NCBI RefSeq assembly: GCF_036906915.1
Contig: NZ_JBAKHX010000010.1
Location: forward strand, 62,001-126,000
DNA: 64,000 nt
Origin: Phytohabitans sp036906915
GTDB lineage: Bacteria > Actinomycetota > Actinomycetes > Mycobacteriales > Micromonosporaceae
Direction: 5' to 3'
Of the stretch, positions 16,318-24,195 are shown in pieces (the stretch's first letter is position 1; every line of letters begins with the position of its first letter). A program made the translations under genes and the position numbers. The notes below the pieces were generated by a model. It was not told the origin of the DNA. It made no database searches and saw only the letters and a list, made by a program, of their open reading frames with translations.

Positions 16318-17445
16318 ATGAGACACTTGGCAAGGATATCGCGAGCGCTGGTGACGGCGGCACTGATAACGACGACGGTCGTTGCAATCGACCAGCAGGC
16401 CGCGTTCGCCGCCGACCCGGCCCCGCCACACACGACCTGCTCGCAGCACACCGTTGCGGTGACTCTGTCCGCCAGCGATCCCACTCCATACACCATGGCC
16501 GGCCAGCTGTGCCTCGAGCCGGACGCGCTGCGCGGCGGCCGGGCCGTCATGTTGATGATCTCTGGGCTGACATACGACCGAAGTTACTTCAATAGCCCAT
16601 ACGCGCCATATTCATACTCGTGGGTGTATTCCGCGACGCAACATGGATACTCGACATTCAACATCGACCGGATGGGAGTTGGGCAAAGCAGCCGACCGCC
16701 CGCGGACAAGCTGACCGTCTACAACCAGGCGTACGTCATCGAGCAGATCGTCCGCAAGCTGCGCGCAGGCGCGATCGGCGGACGGGCCTTCCCCATCGTG
16801 GTCGGCGTCGGCCACTCGCTGGGCGCCGGCATCCTCCAGTACCTGGCCGGAACCGTCACCGACAAGACGGGTGTGCCCGACTACCTGGTGTTCTCGGCCT
16901 GGCTGCATCAGGGCTACCTCCCCGCGGTCACCTATCTCGGCAACTCACTGCACCCCGCCAGCAGCGATCCTGTCCTCGCCCCCAAGGGCTATCCCAGCGG
17001 ATACCTGACGACCAAGCCGGGCACCCGGGGGCCGAACTTCTACCACGCCGCGGGTGCGGACAGCGCCGTGATCGCGCATGACGAATCGACCAAGATGACG
17101 GGCACACTGAGCGAGCGCCAGACACTCGGGGCGGTGCGCACATCGAATGTCACCGCCAGCATCACGGTCCCCGTCGCGCTCTCCGTCGGTGAGTTCGACA
17201 CGCTGCAGTGCGATGCGGCCACCCCCGGTCTGAGCTGCGACACCGCCGCGGCCATCAAGGCCCGGGAGGTGCCGTACTACGGGCCAAAAGCCTGCCTGAT
17301 CGCGTTCTCGGTCGACAACACCGGCCACTCGGTCACCATGCATCACAAGGGGCTTGACTCGTTCAACTTCGTGCACAACTGGCTTGACGACAATCTGATC
17401 ACCAAGGCGCACCTCAAGGACGCCAACGGCTGCATACCCGCCTGA
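16318..17445 (+). CDS. Secreted alpha/beta hydrolase
   Basis: This is a 375-residue exported enzyme. A Sec signal peptide covers about residues 1-33, with a basic start, a hydrophobic core and likely cleavage after AAFA. The alpha/beta hydrolase domain has its nucleophile in VGVGHSLGAG, the acid in GEFDTLQCD and the base in NTGHSVTMHH. Several cysteines (CSQH, GQLCLEPD, LQCDAATPGLSCD, ACLIA, NGCIPA) suggest disulfides, fitting an extracellular protein. It resembles secreted lipase/esterase-like proteins of actinomycetes; the substrate is unknown. The 5' flank and first third are noticeably more AT-rich than the neighbours. A strong terminator follows. Confidence 0.85.
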   Translation: MRHLARISRALVTAALITTTVVAIDQQAAFAADPAPPHTTCSQHTVAVTLSASDPTPYTMAGQLCLEPDALRGGRAVMLMISGLTYDRSYFNSPYAPYSYSWVYSATQHGYSTFNIDRMGVGQSSRPPADKLTVYNQAYVIEQIVRKLRAGAIGGRAFPIVVGVGHSLGAGILQYLAGTVTDKTGVPDYLVFSAWLHQGYLPAVTYLGNSLHPASSDPVLAPKGYPSGYLTTKPGTRGPNFYHAAGADSAVIAHDESTKMTGTLSERQTLGAVRTSNVTASITVPVALSVGEFDTLQCDAATPGLSCDTAAAIKAREVPYYGPKACLIAFSVDNTGHSVTMHHKGLDSFNFVHNWLDDNLITKAHLKDANGCIPA

Positions 17446-17458
17446 CACAATGATCAAC

Positions 17459-17495
17459 GCGTCCCTCAAGTCGTTTGGAACGGCTTGAGGGACGC
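17459..17495 (+). terminator. Long hairpin after the secreted hydrolase
   Basis: Seventeen bases (17459-17475, beginning GCGTCCCTCAAG) pair with 17479-17495 (ending CTTGAGGGACGC) around a 3-base loop, with a single G-T wobble. It starts 14 bases after the stop codon. No U-tract follows. Confidence 0.7.
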
Positions 17496-17550
17496 GCGGT
17501 CGCGGCGTCGGCCACGTCCTATCCTGTTGCCATGGCTGAAGGTGTGATCG

Positions 17551-17907
17551 GTGGCTGACGCGAACGACGTCCGGCGTCTGGCGCTCGCCCTCCCCCATGT
17601 GGTCGAGATCGACAGCGACGGCTTCGACTTCCGGGTCGGAGACAAGGGATTCGTCTGGTCCTATCCGGAGCGCAATCCCGGCCAGCGTCGCGTCATCCGC
17701 ACCGACATCGCCGTGCTGTACGTCGGTGACGAGGCCGAGAAGCAGGCGCTGCTGCTCGGCGAGCCCGACCTCTTCTTCACCACGCCCGCCTACGACGGCC
17801 TGCCCCTGGTCATGCTCCGGCTGGAGCGGGTCGACATCGCACGCCTCGAGGAGCTCGTCACCGACGCCTGGCGCATGCGCGCCCCGCAGGGGCTGCTGTC
17901 GTCCTGA
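17551..17907 (+). CDS. MmcQ/YjbR-family protein
   Basis: This is a 118-residue protein of the MmcQ/YjbR family (CyaY-like fold, proposed DNA-binding). The N-terminus DVRRLALALPHVVEID, the strand FDFRVGDKGFVWSY, the LFFTTPAYDGLPLVMLRLERV segment and the closing helix DAWRMRAPQ are all typical. GTG is used as the start with AAGGTG upstream. Family members are widespread and mostly uncharacterised. It is followed closely by a LacI regulator, with no sign that the two act together beyond spacing. Confidence 0.85.
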   Translation: MADANDVRRLALALPHVVEIDSDGFDFRVGDKGFVWSYPERNPGQRRVIRTDIAVLYVGDEAEKQALLLGEPDLFFTTPAYDGLPLVMLRLERVDIARLEELVTDAWRMRAPQGLLSS

Positions 17908-17931
17908 TCCTGCCTGGCATACACTGCCGCC

Positions 17932-18975
17932 GTGACGGGGAAGCACCCGGTTGGCAGTCGGAGCGGCAAGCGCCGGGGCGAACCGACGATGGCCGCGATC
18001 GCCCGTCTCGCCGGGGTCTCGAAACCGACGGTGTCGCGAGTGCTCAACGGCCGCTCCGGCGTGGCGTCGGAGACCCGACGGCAGGTGGAGGCGCTGCTTC
18101 GCAAGCACGGCTACCGCAGGCCGAACGCGGTGGCCCCGGCGGCGAGCGTGGAGGTCGTGTTCTTCAGGCTGGAAAGCCACCTGGCCGTCTCGATCATGCG
18201 CGGCGTGGAGAGCGTCGTCCGCCAGCAGGAGCTCGCGGTGGGCTTCACCGACGTGTCGATGCGAGCGTCGACCGAGCGCCCGTGGGCCGAGCAGCTTCTG
18301 AGACGGCGTCCGGTCGGCGTCATCGCGGCGCACTCGTACTTCACGCCTGAGGAGTACGCGCTGCTCGCGGCCAGCGGCATCCCGATGGTGGCGCTCGACC
18401 CGTACGGAATGCCACCCGACGCCGTTCCGTCGGTGGGCGCGGCGAACTGGAACGGCGGGATCGCGGCCGCTCGTCATCTGCTGGAGCTGGGCCACCGACG
18501 CATCGCGTTCATCGGCGGGCCGGTCAGTTCATTGATCGCTCGCGCTCGGCTGGAAGCCTGTCGCGCGGCGATGGACGCCGCGGGCGTGCCGGTGGACGAG
18601 CGTTTGGTCCGCAGCGGCGGTTTCTACTTCGAGGATGGCCTCGCGTTCGGGCAGGAGCTGCTCGGCCTGGCGGACCCGCCGACCGCGATCATCTGTGGTA
18701 ACGATCTTCAGGCCCTCGGCGTCTACGAGGCGGCCCGCCTGGCCCGTCTGTTCGTCCCCGACGACCTGAGCGTGGTCGGATTCGACGATCTGGATTGCAC
18801 CCACTGGTGCGGTCCGCCCTTGACGACCGTGCGACAGCCTTTCGACGAGATGGGCGCCGCGGCCGCCCGGCTGGTCCTGGCGTTCGCCGCCGGCGACGCA
18901 CCAAGCCAGATCCGGGTCGAGTTGCCCACCACGCTCATGGTGCGGGGCAGCACCGCTCCACCTGCCCATGATTGA
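17932..18975 (+). CDS. LacI-family transcription regulator
   Basis: This is a 347-residue regulator. The LacI helix-turn-helix begins after a 20-residue basic extension: MAAIARLAGVSKPTVSRVLNGRSGVASETR, then the hinge. The periplasmic-binding-like effector domain follows (AVGFTDVSMRAS, PTAIICGNDLQALGVYEAARL, LSVVGFDDLDCTHWCGPPLTTVRQP). Such proteins repress sugar-utilisation genes, but no transporter or glycosidase adjoins it. Two LacI-type sites occur far away before the pectin lyase at the window end; a link is speculation. The GTG start at 17932 gives the basic tail, while the internal Met of TMAAIARL would give a minimal protein. Confidence 0.9.
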   Translation: MTGKHPVGSRSGKRRGEPTMAAIARLAGVSKPTVSRVLNGRSGVASETRRQVEALLRKHGYRRPNAVAPAASVEVVFFRLESHLAVSIMRGVESVVRQQELAVGFTDVSMRASTERPWAEQLLRRRPVGVIAAHSYFTPEEYALLAASGIPMVALDPYGMPPDAVPSVGAANWNGGIAAARHLLELGHRRIAFIGGPVSSLIARARLEACRAAMDAAGVPVDERLVRSGGFYFEDGLAFGQELLGLADPPTAIICGNDLQALGVYEAARLARLFVPDDLSVVGFDDLDCTHWCGPPLTTVRQPFDEMGAAAARLVLAFAAGDAPSQIRVELPTTLMVRGSTAPPAHD

Positions 18976-18998
18976 GCTGGCGATGCCTGCCGGCCGCG

Positions 18999-21506
18999 TC
19001 ACTCGGCCTGGATGGCTCCCAGTACGTCGAGTTTCGCGGCCCGCCGGGCCGGCCAGAGCGCGGCGATCACGCCGACCAGCGCGGCCGCCGCGAGGGTGAG
19101 CGTCAGGCGGCCCCAGGGCAGCACGAGCGTCCAGGTGGTGATGCCCAGGACGGTGACCAGCTCACCGACCGCCCAGCCGAAGAACACCCCGAGCCCGACA
19201 CCGAGCAGCCCGCCAAACAGCGATATGACGATGGACTCCAGCCGGATCATCCTCTTGACGGCGGAGCGATCCAGGCCGATCGCACGCAGCATGCCGATCT
19301 CCCGCGCGCGTTCGTGTACCGACATCGCGAGGGTGTTGACCACGCCGAGCACCGCGATGACGACGGCGATCGCGAGCATCCCGTACAGGAGATTCAGGAC
19401 GATGCCCACCGTGCCGGTGATGTCGTCGACCAGATCCCGCCTGTCCTGAATCCGGATCGCCGGACTGTTACCCAGTGCCTGCTGGAGGGCCTGCTTGGTC
19501 GCCTCACTCGCGCCGCCTTCGGTCTTCACGAAGACCGTCGTGTCGGCGACCCGGTCCAGATGCGGGTCCATTGTGGAGATGTCGGTCTTCACTCCGTCGT
19601 CGAAGCTGCTGTCGTAGAGCCCGGTGATCGTCAGGTGGCTGCGGACGCCGTCCGGCCACGTGACCTCGACGCTGTCGCCCAGGCCCCAACCCTCGGCGGT
19701 GGCGGTGGGCGCATCGACGATGGCGGTCTGCCCCGCGGTGAAGGCGCCTGCGACGAAGCCCAGGTCGAGCAGCTCGTCGACGTCTTCGGCCTTGAGGCCG
19801 ACCACGGTCTGGTTCGTACCTTCGACGCGGGCCTGGACCTCGCGCCTCGGCGAGGACGCCACCACGGCGTCCAACCCGCTCAGTTTCCGCTCCGTGTCCG
19901 CCGCCAGAGGGCCGGCGTTGGCCATGCTGACGACGTAGTCGGCGCGCAGGTTGGCGGTGGTGAGGGCGTCCGTGGTCCGGTACGCGCTGGCGCCGATGAC
20001 GGTCAGGCCGGTTATCAGGGTAAGGCCGATGGTCAGCGCGGACGCGGTCGCGGCGGTGCGGCGCGGGTTGCGGAGGGCGTTCTGGCCGGCGAGCGTTCCG
20101 GAGACGCCGAACCGGCGCAACACCGGGCCCGCGGCGGCGATCACGGGTCGGGACAGCAGCGGAGTGAGGACGAAGACGCCGGTCAGCAGGAGCATGGCGC
20201 CCAGGCCGAGCCAGGCCTTGCCGTCGACCATCGTCGTGGCGGTGACGACCAGGACGAATCCGCTGATGGCCAGTACCGAGCCGATGGCGTTGCGTACGAC
20301 CAGACTGCGGGAGGTGGCCGGCGCGTACACACTGCTCATCGCGGCGACCGGTGGGATTCTCGCGGCGTGCCGGGCCGGCACCCACGCCGCGAGGACGGTG
20401 ACGCCGACACCGATGGCCAGGGCGGCGACGACGGTGGCGGCGCCGACGACCAGCGGGCCGTCGGGAAGCGTGCTGTCCATCGTGGACAGGACGGCGCGCA
20501 CCCCGGCGCCGACGCCGATGCCGATGGCCAGACCGGCCGTGGAGGCGACCAGGCCGACCGTGGCCGCCTCTGCCAGTACCGAGAGAGTCACCTGCCGGCG
20601 GCTGGCACCGACCGCGCGCAGCAGTGCCAACTCCTTGGTGCGCTGGGCGACCATCATGGTGAACGTGTTGACGATCAGAAAGGCGGCGACGAACAGCGCT
20701 ATACCGGCGCAGGCGAGCAGCACCTGGGCGAGCATCCGGACGCTCCCGGCGTTGACGTCCGCCTGTTCGGCGGAGAGCTCGGCGGCGGTGACCGCCTCGG
20801 TTCCGTTTGGCAGTACCGTCTCTGCCTGTTGCCGCAGCAGTTCCGGGGACGTGCCGGGTGCGGCCTTGAGGTCGATCTGGTTGTACTGGCCGGGCCTCGC
20901 GAAGAGATTCTGGGCGGTGGCGGTGTCGAAGAGGGTGAGAGTGCCGCCGGCGGCGACGTTCCCGTCGTCGGTGGCGAAGATGCCGCTGACTCTCTGCTCG
21001 ATGACCGGTCCACCGACTGACATGCGCACGCTGTCGCCGACCCCGTAGCCGGTGCGTTCGGCGGTCCGGTGGTCGATAGCGATCTCGCCCTCGGCGCGCG
21101 GCTCCCGACCAGTGGCGATCGGGTAGCGGGCGCCGCCATGCTCCGGGTAGTTGGCCCCCTGGGTCGACCAGCCCTCGCCGACCAATGCGCCGTCAGGGCC
21201 GGCGAGCGCGGCGAACCCGGCGACGATACCCGTGGCCGCGCCCACTCCGGACAGGCCGCGGGCCCGGTCGAGCAGTTCCAGGTCGAGCAGCCGGCCGGAG
21301 CCGGGCTCGCCGAAGCCGGCAACGGGCCGGATCCGGACGTCGAGATGCTCGAAGCTCTTCCGGGAACCATCGGCGTACGCGCTGGTGATGCTGTTGGCGA
21401 AGACCATGGTGCCGGAGACGAATGCGACACCGAGCGTGACGGCGAGCAGGGTCATCAGCAGGCGGGCCTTGTGCGCGAACACATTGCGCAGAGCGGCGCG
21501 AGTCAT
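18999..21506 (-). CDS. ABC transporter permease, MacB/FtsX type, without a cognate ATPase gene
   Basis: This is an 835-residue membrane protein with two FtsX-like permease units. It begins MTRAALRNVFAHKARLLMTL, followed by the first helix and a large extracytoplasmic MacB periplasmic-core-like domain (about residues 45-230). Helices, a central second unit starting NALRNPRRTAATASAL, another extracytoplasmic domain, and the last three helices with RAREIGMLRAIGLDRSAVKRMI follow. The start at 21506 is chosen because upstream in-frame codons lack family resemblance. Homologues usually sit directly after their ATPase gene. Here the upstream neighbour is divergent, so the ATPase must be supplied elsewhere or has been lost. 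Confidence 0.88.
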   Translation of the reverse strand: MTRAALRNVFAHKARLLMTLLAVTLGVAFVSGTMVFANSITSAYADGSRKSFEHLDVRIRPVAGFGEPGSGRLLDLELLDRARGLSGVGAATGIVAGFAALAGPDGALVGEGWSTQGANYPEHGGARYPIATGREPRAEGEIAIDHRTAERTGYGVGDSVRMSVGGPVIEQRVSGIFATDDGNVAAGGTLTLFDTATAQNLFARPGQYNQIDLKAAPGTSPELLRQQAETVLPNGTEAVTAAELSAEQADVNAGSVRMLAQVLLACAGIALFVAAFLIVNTFTMMVAQRTKELALLRAVGASRRQVTLSVLAEAATVGLVASTAGLAIGIGVGAGVRAVLSTMDSTLPDGPLVVGAATVVAALAIGVGVTVLAAWVPARHAARIPPVAAMSSVYAPATSRSLVVRNAIGSVLAISGFVLVVTATTMVDGKAWLGLGAMLLLTGVFVLTPLLSRPVIAAAGPVLRRFGVSGTLAGQNALRNPRRTAATASALTIGLTLITGLTVIGASAYRTTDALTTANLRADYVVSMANAGPLAADTERKLSGLDAVVASSPRREVQARVEGTNQTVVGLKAEDVDELLDLGFVAGAFTAGQTAIVDAPTATAEGWGLGDSVEVTWPDGVRSHLTITGLYDSSFDDGVKTDISTMDPHLDRVADTTVFVKTEGGASEATKQALQQALGNSPAIRIQDRRDLVDDITGTVGIVLNLLYGMLAIAVVIAVLGVVNTLAMSVHERAREIGMLRAIGLDRSAVKRMIRLESIVISLFGGLLGVGLGVFFGWAVGELVTVLGITTWTLVLPWGRLTLTLAAAALVGVIAALWPARRAAKLDVLGAIQAE

Positions 21507-21613
21507 GTTGCCAGCCTCTCGGACGACGCGGCCCAGGGCATTCGCGGACGGTGGAGTCTTCGGGGTATACCTAGCACTACCGGGTCGATCACTGCCGGGT
21601 ACAGTGCTTCGCC

Positions 21614-22609
21614 GTGGGACTGTTCCGGAGGAAGAACGAACCGACGCCACCGCCACCGCCCACCGGGCCGGCGATCGACAGCTGTCAGGGTGATCAGGCC
21701 GCACGTTTCCTGCGGGCGGCGATGGAGCGGCGGGACTGGCCGACGGCCCGCGACTTCCTCTCCTCGATCACCGATCGTGACGACCACGCGTTCTATCTGT
21801 CCATCTGCGCCGACGTGCCCGGCGTCCAGGACTGGATCCGGCAGTGGGTGGAGGCCGAGCCACAGTCGACGCTTCCCCGGCTGGTGCAGGGCGTGCACGC
21901 GGTCTACTGGGCCTGGGAGGCGCGCGGCGCGGACTACGCCGACCGTACCCCGCAGGCGCAGCTCGAGCTGTTCTTCAATCGCGTCGTCTTCGCCGACAAC
22001 TGCCTCCACGAGGTGGCCGAACGCGACCCCTACGACACGACCGCACGAGCGTTTCTGCTCAACTCCGGGATAGGCCGCCAGGTCGACCTCACCGAGCAGG
22101 GGCGGCGCTTCACCGAGGTGCTCAAGCGCCATCCACAGCACAAGTGGGCGCACGGCGCGATGCTGCAGTACCTGTGCGAGAAGTGGCATGGCAGCCACGA
22201 CCAGATGTTCGCGTTCGCGCGGCACACCTCGCACAACGCGCCGCCCGGCAGCCCGCTGCACGGTGCGATCGCCGAGGCGCACATCGAGAAGTACCTGGAC
22301 CTGGGTCGGACTGGCGCCGCCGCCGGCTACCTGGAGCAGCCCGAGGTGGGCGCCGAGTTGCTGGCCGCCGCCGAACGTTCGGTCTTCCATCCGGCTTACC
22401 AGCGTCGCCCGGGCTGGCCGCGTCTGCACAACTCGTTCGCGTTCGTGCTGCACCGGGCCGACCAGTACCAGGCGGCGTACCGGCTCTACAAGGAAATCGG
22501 CGACGACTACATCACCGAGCACCCGTGGGACTACTACAACACCGAACAGCCGCTGGACTTCTTCCTGCTGAACCGCCAGACCCTCTACACGTGGATCGAA
22601 CAGCAGTAG
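21614..22609 (+). CDS. Helical-repeat protein of unknown function, 331 residues
   Basis: This is a soluble protein starting GTG, with a basic/proline-rich N-terminus (GLFRRKNEPTPPPPP). The rest is predicted largely helical with TPR/HAT-like spacing: FLRAAMERRDWPTARDFLS, WVEAEPQSTLPRLVQGVHAV, EVLKRHPQHKWAHGAM, and SFAFVLHRADQYQAAYRLYK. I recognise it only as a conserved actinomycete type of protein that may belong near DUF4034; there is no catalytic motif. Transcription is divergent from the orphan permease, and the 107-base gap must hold both promoters. Confidence 0.7.
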   Translation: MGLFRRKNEPTPPPPPTGPAIDSCQGDQAARFLRAAMERRDWPTARDFLSSITDRDDHAFYLSICADVPGVQDWIRQWVEAEPQSTLPRLVQGVHAVYWAWEARGADYADRTPQAQLELFFNRVVFADNCLHEVAERDPYDTTARAFLLNSGIGRQVDLTEQGRRFTEVLKRHPQHKWAHGAMLQYLCEKWHGSHDQMFAFARHTSHNAPPGSPLHGAIAEAHIEKYLDLGRTGAAAGYLEQPEVGAELLAAAERSVFHPAYQRRPGWPRLHNSFAFVLHRADQYQAAYRLYKEIGDDYITEHPWDYYNTEQPLDFFLLNRQTLYTWIEQQ

Positions 22610-22688
22610 GCACGCGGCCGTAGCGGATCCCGCAACGGCACGGCTCGAGCAACCGTTACTTCCCGATGAACCGCACCAAGGTCGCCCG

Positions 22689-23507
22689 CTAACGGATCTC
22701 CCAGGCCCGGATGAACGCCTCGTGGGTGGGCGTTCCGGGGGCGCGGTCCAGGACCGCGAACACGACGTGGTCGAAGGGTCCGACACGGCGCAGCGCGTCG
22801 CCGAAGGCCCGCGCCACCACCGTGGGGTCGTTGCCGAAGACGCCGCAGCCCCACGCCCCGAGGACGAGGCGACGGTGTCCGTACGCCGCGGCGACCTTGA
22901 GCACCCGAGCGGCGCGGTGACCTATCGCGGCGGGAATGGTGTCGACCAGCTCAGGCTGGTTCTGGGCCACGGCCCGCAGGTTGGGCGCGGCGGCGGTGAT
23001 CAGCGCGGTCCGGTAGGGCTGGTCGAGCAGGGCGCCGTGATCGTCGCGGAACACGGGAACGCCGGGTGAGTAGATGATCCGGTCGCTGTAGCGCAGGTCG
23101 GAATGGCGCCGATGGTGGTGGTAGAAGTCGGGAACGGTTTCGAGGCAGGGGTGCAGGGCGGATGCTCGGGCGATGTCCTCCTCCTGGGCACGAGCGCCGG
23201 TGAGGAAGCCGCCGCCCGGGTTGCGGGCGGAGGCGAAGACCAGCGCGGCGGTGTCGGGGCCGAGCCGCCGGGCCGCCGCGAGGGTGGTTTCGTTGGTGAC
23301 CTCGACCCGCGGCGCTTTCCGGGGTACGCCGCTGGCGGTCAGCGCCTCGTCCGGCAGGTGCAGGCGGGTGTCCGCGACGGCCTGGTGGACGGCGTCGCGA
23401 ATGTCGACCCAGGCTCCGCCCGGGGCACGGTAGCCGCCCTCGTGAATGATCGTCATGGTCTCGGCGGCGACGGCCCGCAGCCGCTGCCTGGCGGCCGCGC
23501 TGTTCAA
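22689..23507 (-). CDS. Microbial-type poly(ADP-ribose) glycohydrolase-like protein (TIGR02452)
   Basis: This 272-residue protein has a macrodomain-type fold that removes ADP-ribose from modified molecules. The bacterial PARG signature is present: three glycines at 98-100 in ARNPGGGFL and the catalytic QEE at 108-110 in ARAQEEDIAR. ALITAAAPNLRAV and the C-terminal VLGAWGCGVFGNDP loop of TIGR02452 proteins also match. I place the start at TTG 23507. It is preceded by GGGAG at 5-base spacing, and the sequence upstream in this frame is the shadow of the NADAR gene. TTG overlaps that gene's stop in TTGA, so the two proteins are translationally coupled. Confidence 0.88.
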   Translation of the reverse strand: MNSAAARQRLRAVAAETMTIIHEGGYRAPGGAWVDIRDAVHQAVADTRLHLPDEALTASGVPRKAPRVEVTNETTLAAARRLGPDTAALVFASARNPGGGFLTGARAQEEDIARASALHPCLETVPDFYHHHRRHSDLRYSDRIIYSPGVPVFRDDHGALLDQPYRTALITAAAPNLRAVAQNQPELVDTIPAAIGHRAARVLKVAAAYGHRRLVLGAWGCGVFGNDPTVVARAFGDALRRVGPFDHVVFAVLDRAPGTPTHEAFIRAWEIR

Positions 23508-24052
23508 AGCCGCTCCCGCACGTCCATGAGCGCGAAACCGAGCAGGTTCAGTCCGCGCCAGGCGGATGGACGTTGCACGTCGGGGTGGGTGGGTGCCATC
23601 CCGATGCCCCAGATCCGGTCGTACGGGCTGGCCTCCACCAGGACGCGGTCGCCGGTCGCGACGAGGAACTCGCGCAAGTTGGGGTGCTGGCCGAACTTGG
23701 CCAGGTTGCCGGCCACGACCAGGTCGTAGCGCGCGTCGGTCCAGCGCTGCTCGTCGAAGCCGCGGACCTTGCGGCCGGCGGCTTTCGCCGCGCCCGGGCT
23801 CTTGGCCGCGAGGACAGCGGCCACGCCGTCGTCGTCGGCGAACAGGCGGGCCTTGCCGGCCATCATCCAGTGCTCCGCGGTCGGATAGGCCAGCCCGTCG
23901 ACCGTGAACGCCGCCGGCCACCACTGGCTCAGGCACCCAGCGCCGATCGCGCCGCTGGGCGTGGGCTTGTGTCCCCAGAACGGCATGATCTTGAGCGGCC
24001 GCCTGGCCAGCTGGGCGGCGCACAGGTCGACAAGACGCTGTTGCGGTGTCAT
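23504..24052 (-). CDS. NADAR-family protein (ADP-ribosyl N-glycosidase-like, YbiA/DUF1768)
   Basis: This is a 182-residue protein of the NADAR superfamily, whose members cleave N-glycosidic bonds of ADP-ribosylated or riboflavin-pathway nucleotides. Some reverse ADP-ribosylation of guanine in DNA. Conserved features are PFWGHKPT (residues 24-31), SQWWPAAFTVDGLAYPTAEHW with the likely catalytic Glu60, WMMAGKARLF, the WTDARYDLVVAGNLAKF segment and the C-terminal ASPYDRIWGIG then WRGLNLLGFALMDVR. The ATG at 24052 has GGGAG upstream. It is first in an operon with a PARG-like gene and divergent from a NUDIX regulator, an association that points to ADP-ribose signalling or repair rather than riboflavin metabolism. 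Confidence 0.88.
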   Translation of the reverse strand: MTPQQRLVDLCAAQLARRPLKIMPFWGHKPTPSGAIGAGCLSQWWPAAFTVDGLAYPTAEHWMMAGKARLFADDDGVAAVLAAKSPGAAKAAGRKVRGFDEQRWTDARYDLVVAGNLAKFGQHPNLREFLVATGDRVLVEASPYDRIWGIGMAPTHPDVQRPSAWRGLNLLGFALMDVRERL

Positions 24053-24148
24053 CGCGCTCCCGTCGAAGTCGTCAGCAGATCGTCGATTCTGGTGGTGGCC
24101 GCTGCGAGCCGCGCGGACCGGTCCCCACCACGACACGCTTCGCATCAT

Positions 24149-24184
24149 GACTCACATTGAGTCTCGAAGCAACTCCCTTTGAGT
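24149..24184. promoter_or_regulatory. Twin dyads between the NADAR operon and the NUDIX regulator
   Basis: GACTCA (24149-24154) and TGAGTC (24158-24163) form a perfect palindrome with a 3-base centre. ACTC (24172-24175) and GAGT (24181-24184) form a second, looser dyad, and the axes are 22 bases apart. TTGAGT also recurs directly (24157-24162 and 24179-24184). The element ends 12 bases before the regulator's GTG, and two helical turns between the axes suit two dimers on one DNA face. Confidence 0.5.
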
Positions 24185-24195
24185 ACCATGGTCGG

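Noticed and set aside
18972..21020. A 682-codon open frame opposite the permease gene
   Set aside because: It is antisense to a clearly conserved permease, and its composition (runs of Asp/Gly/Gln/Arg) is the usual shadow of high-GC coding DNA.
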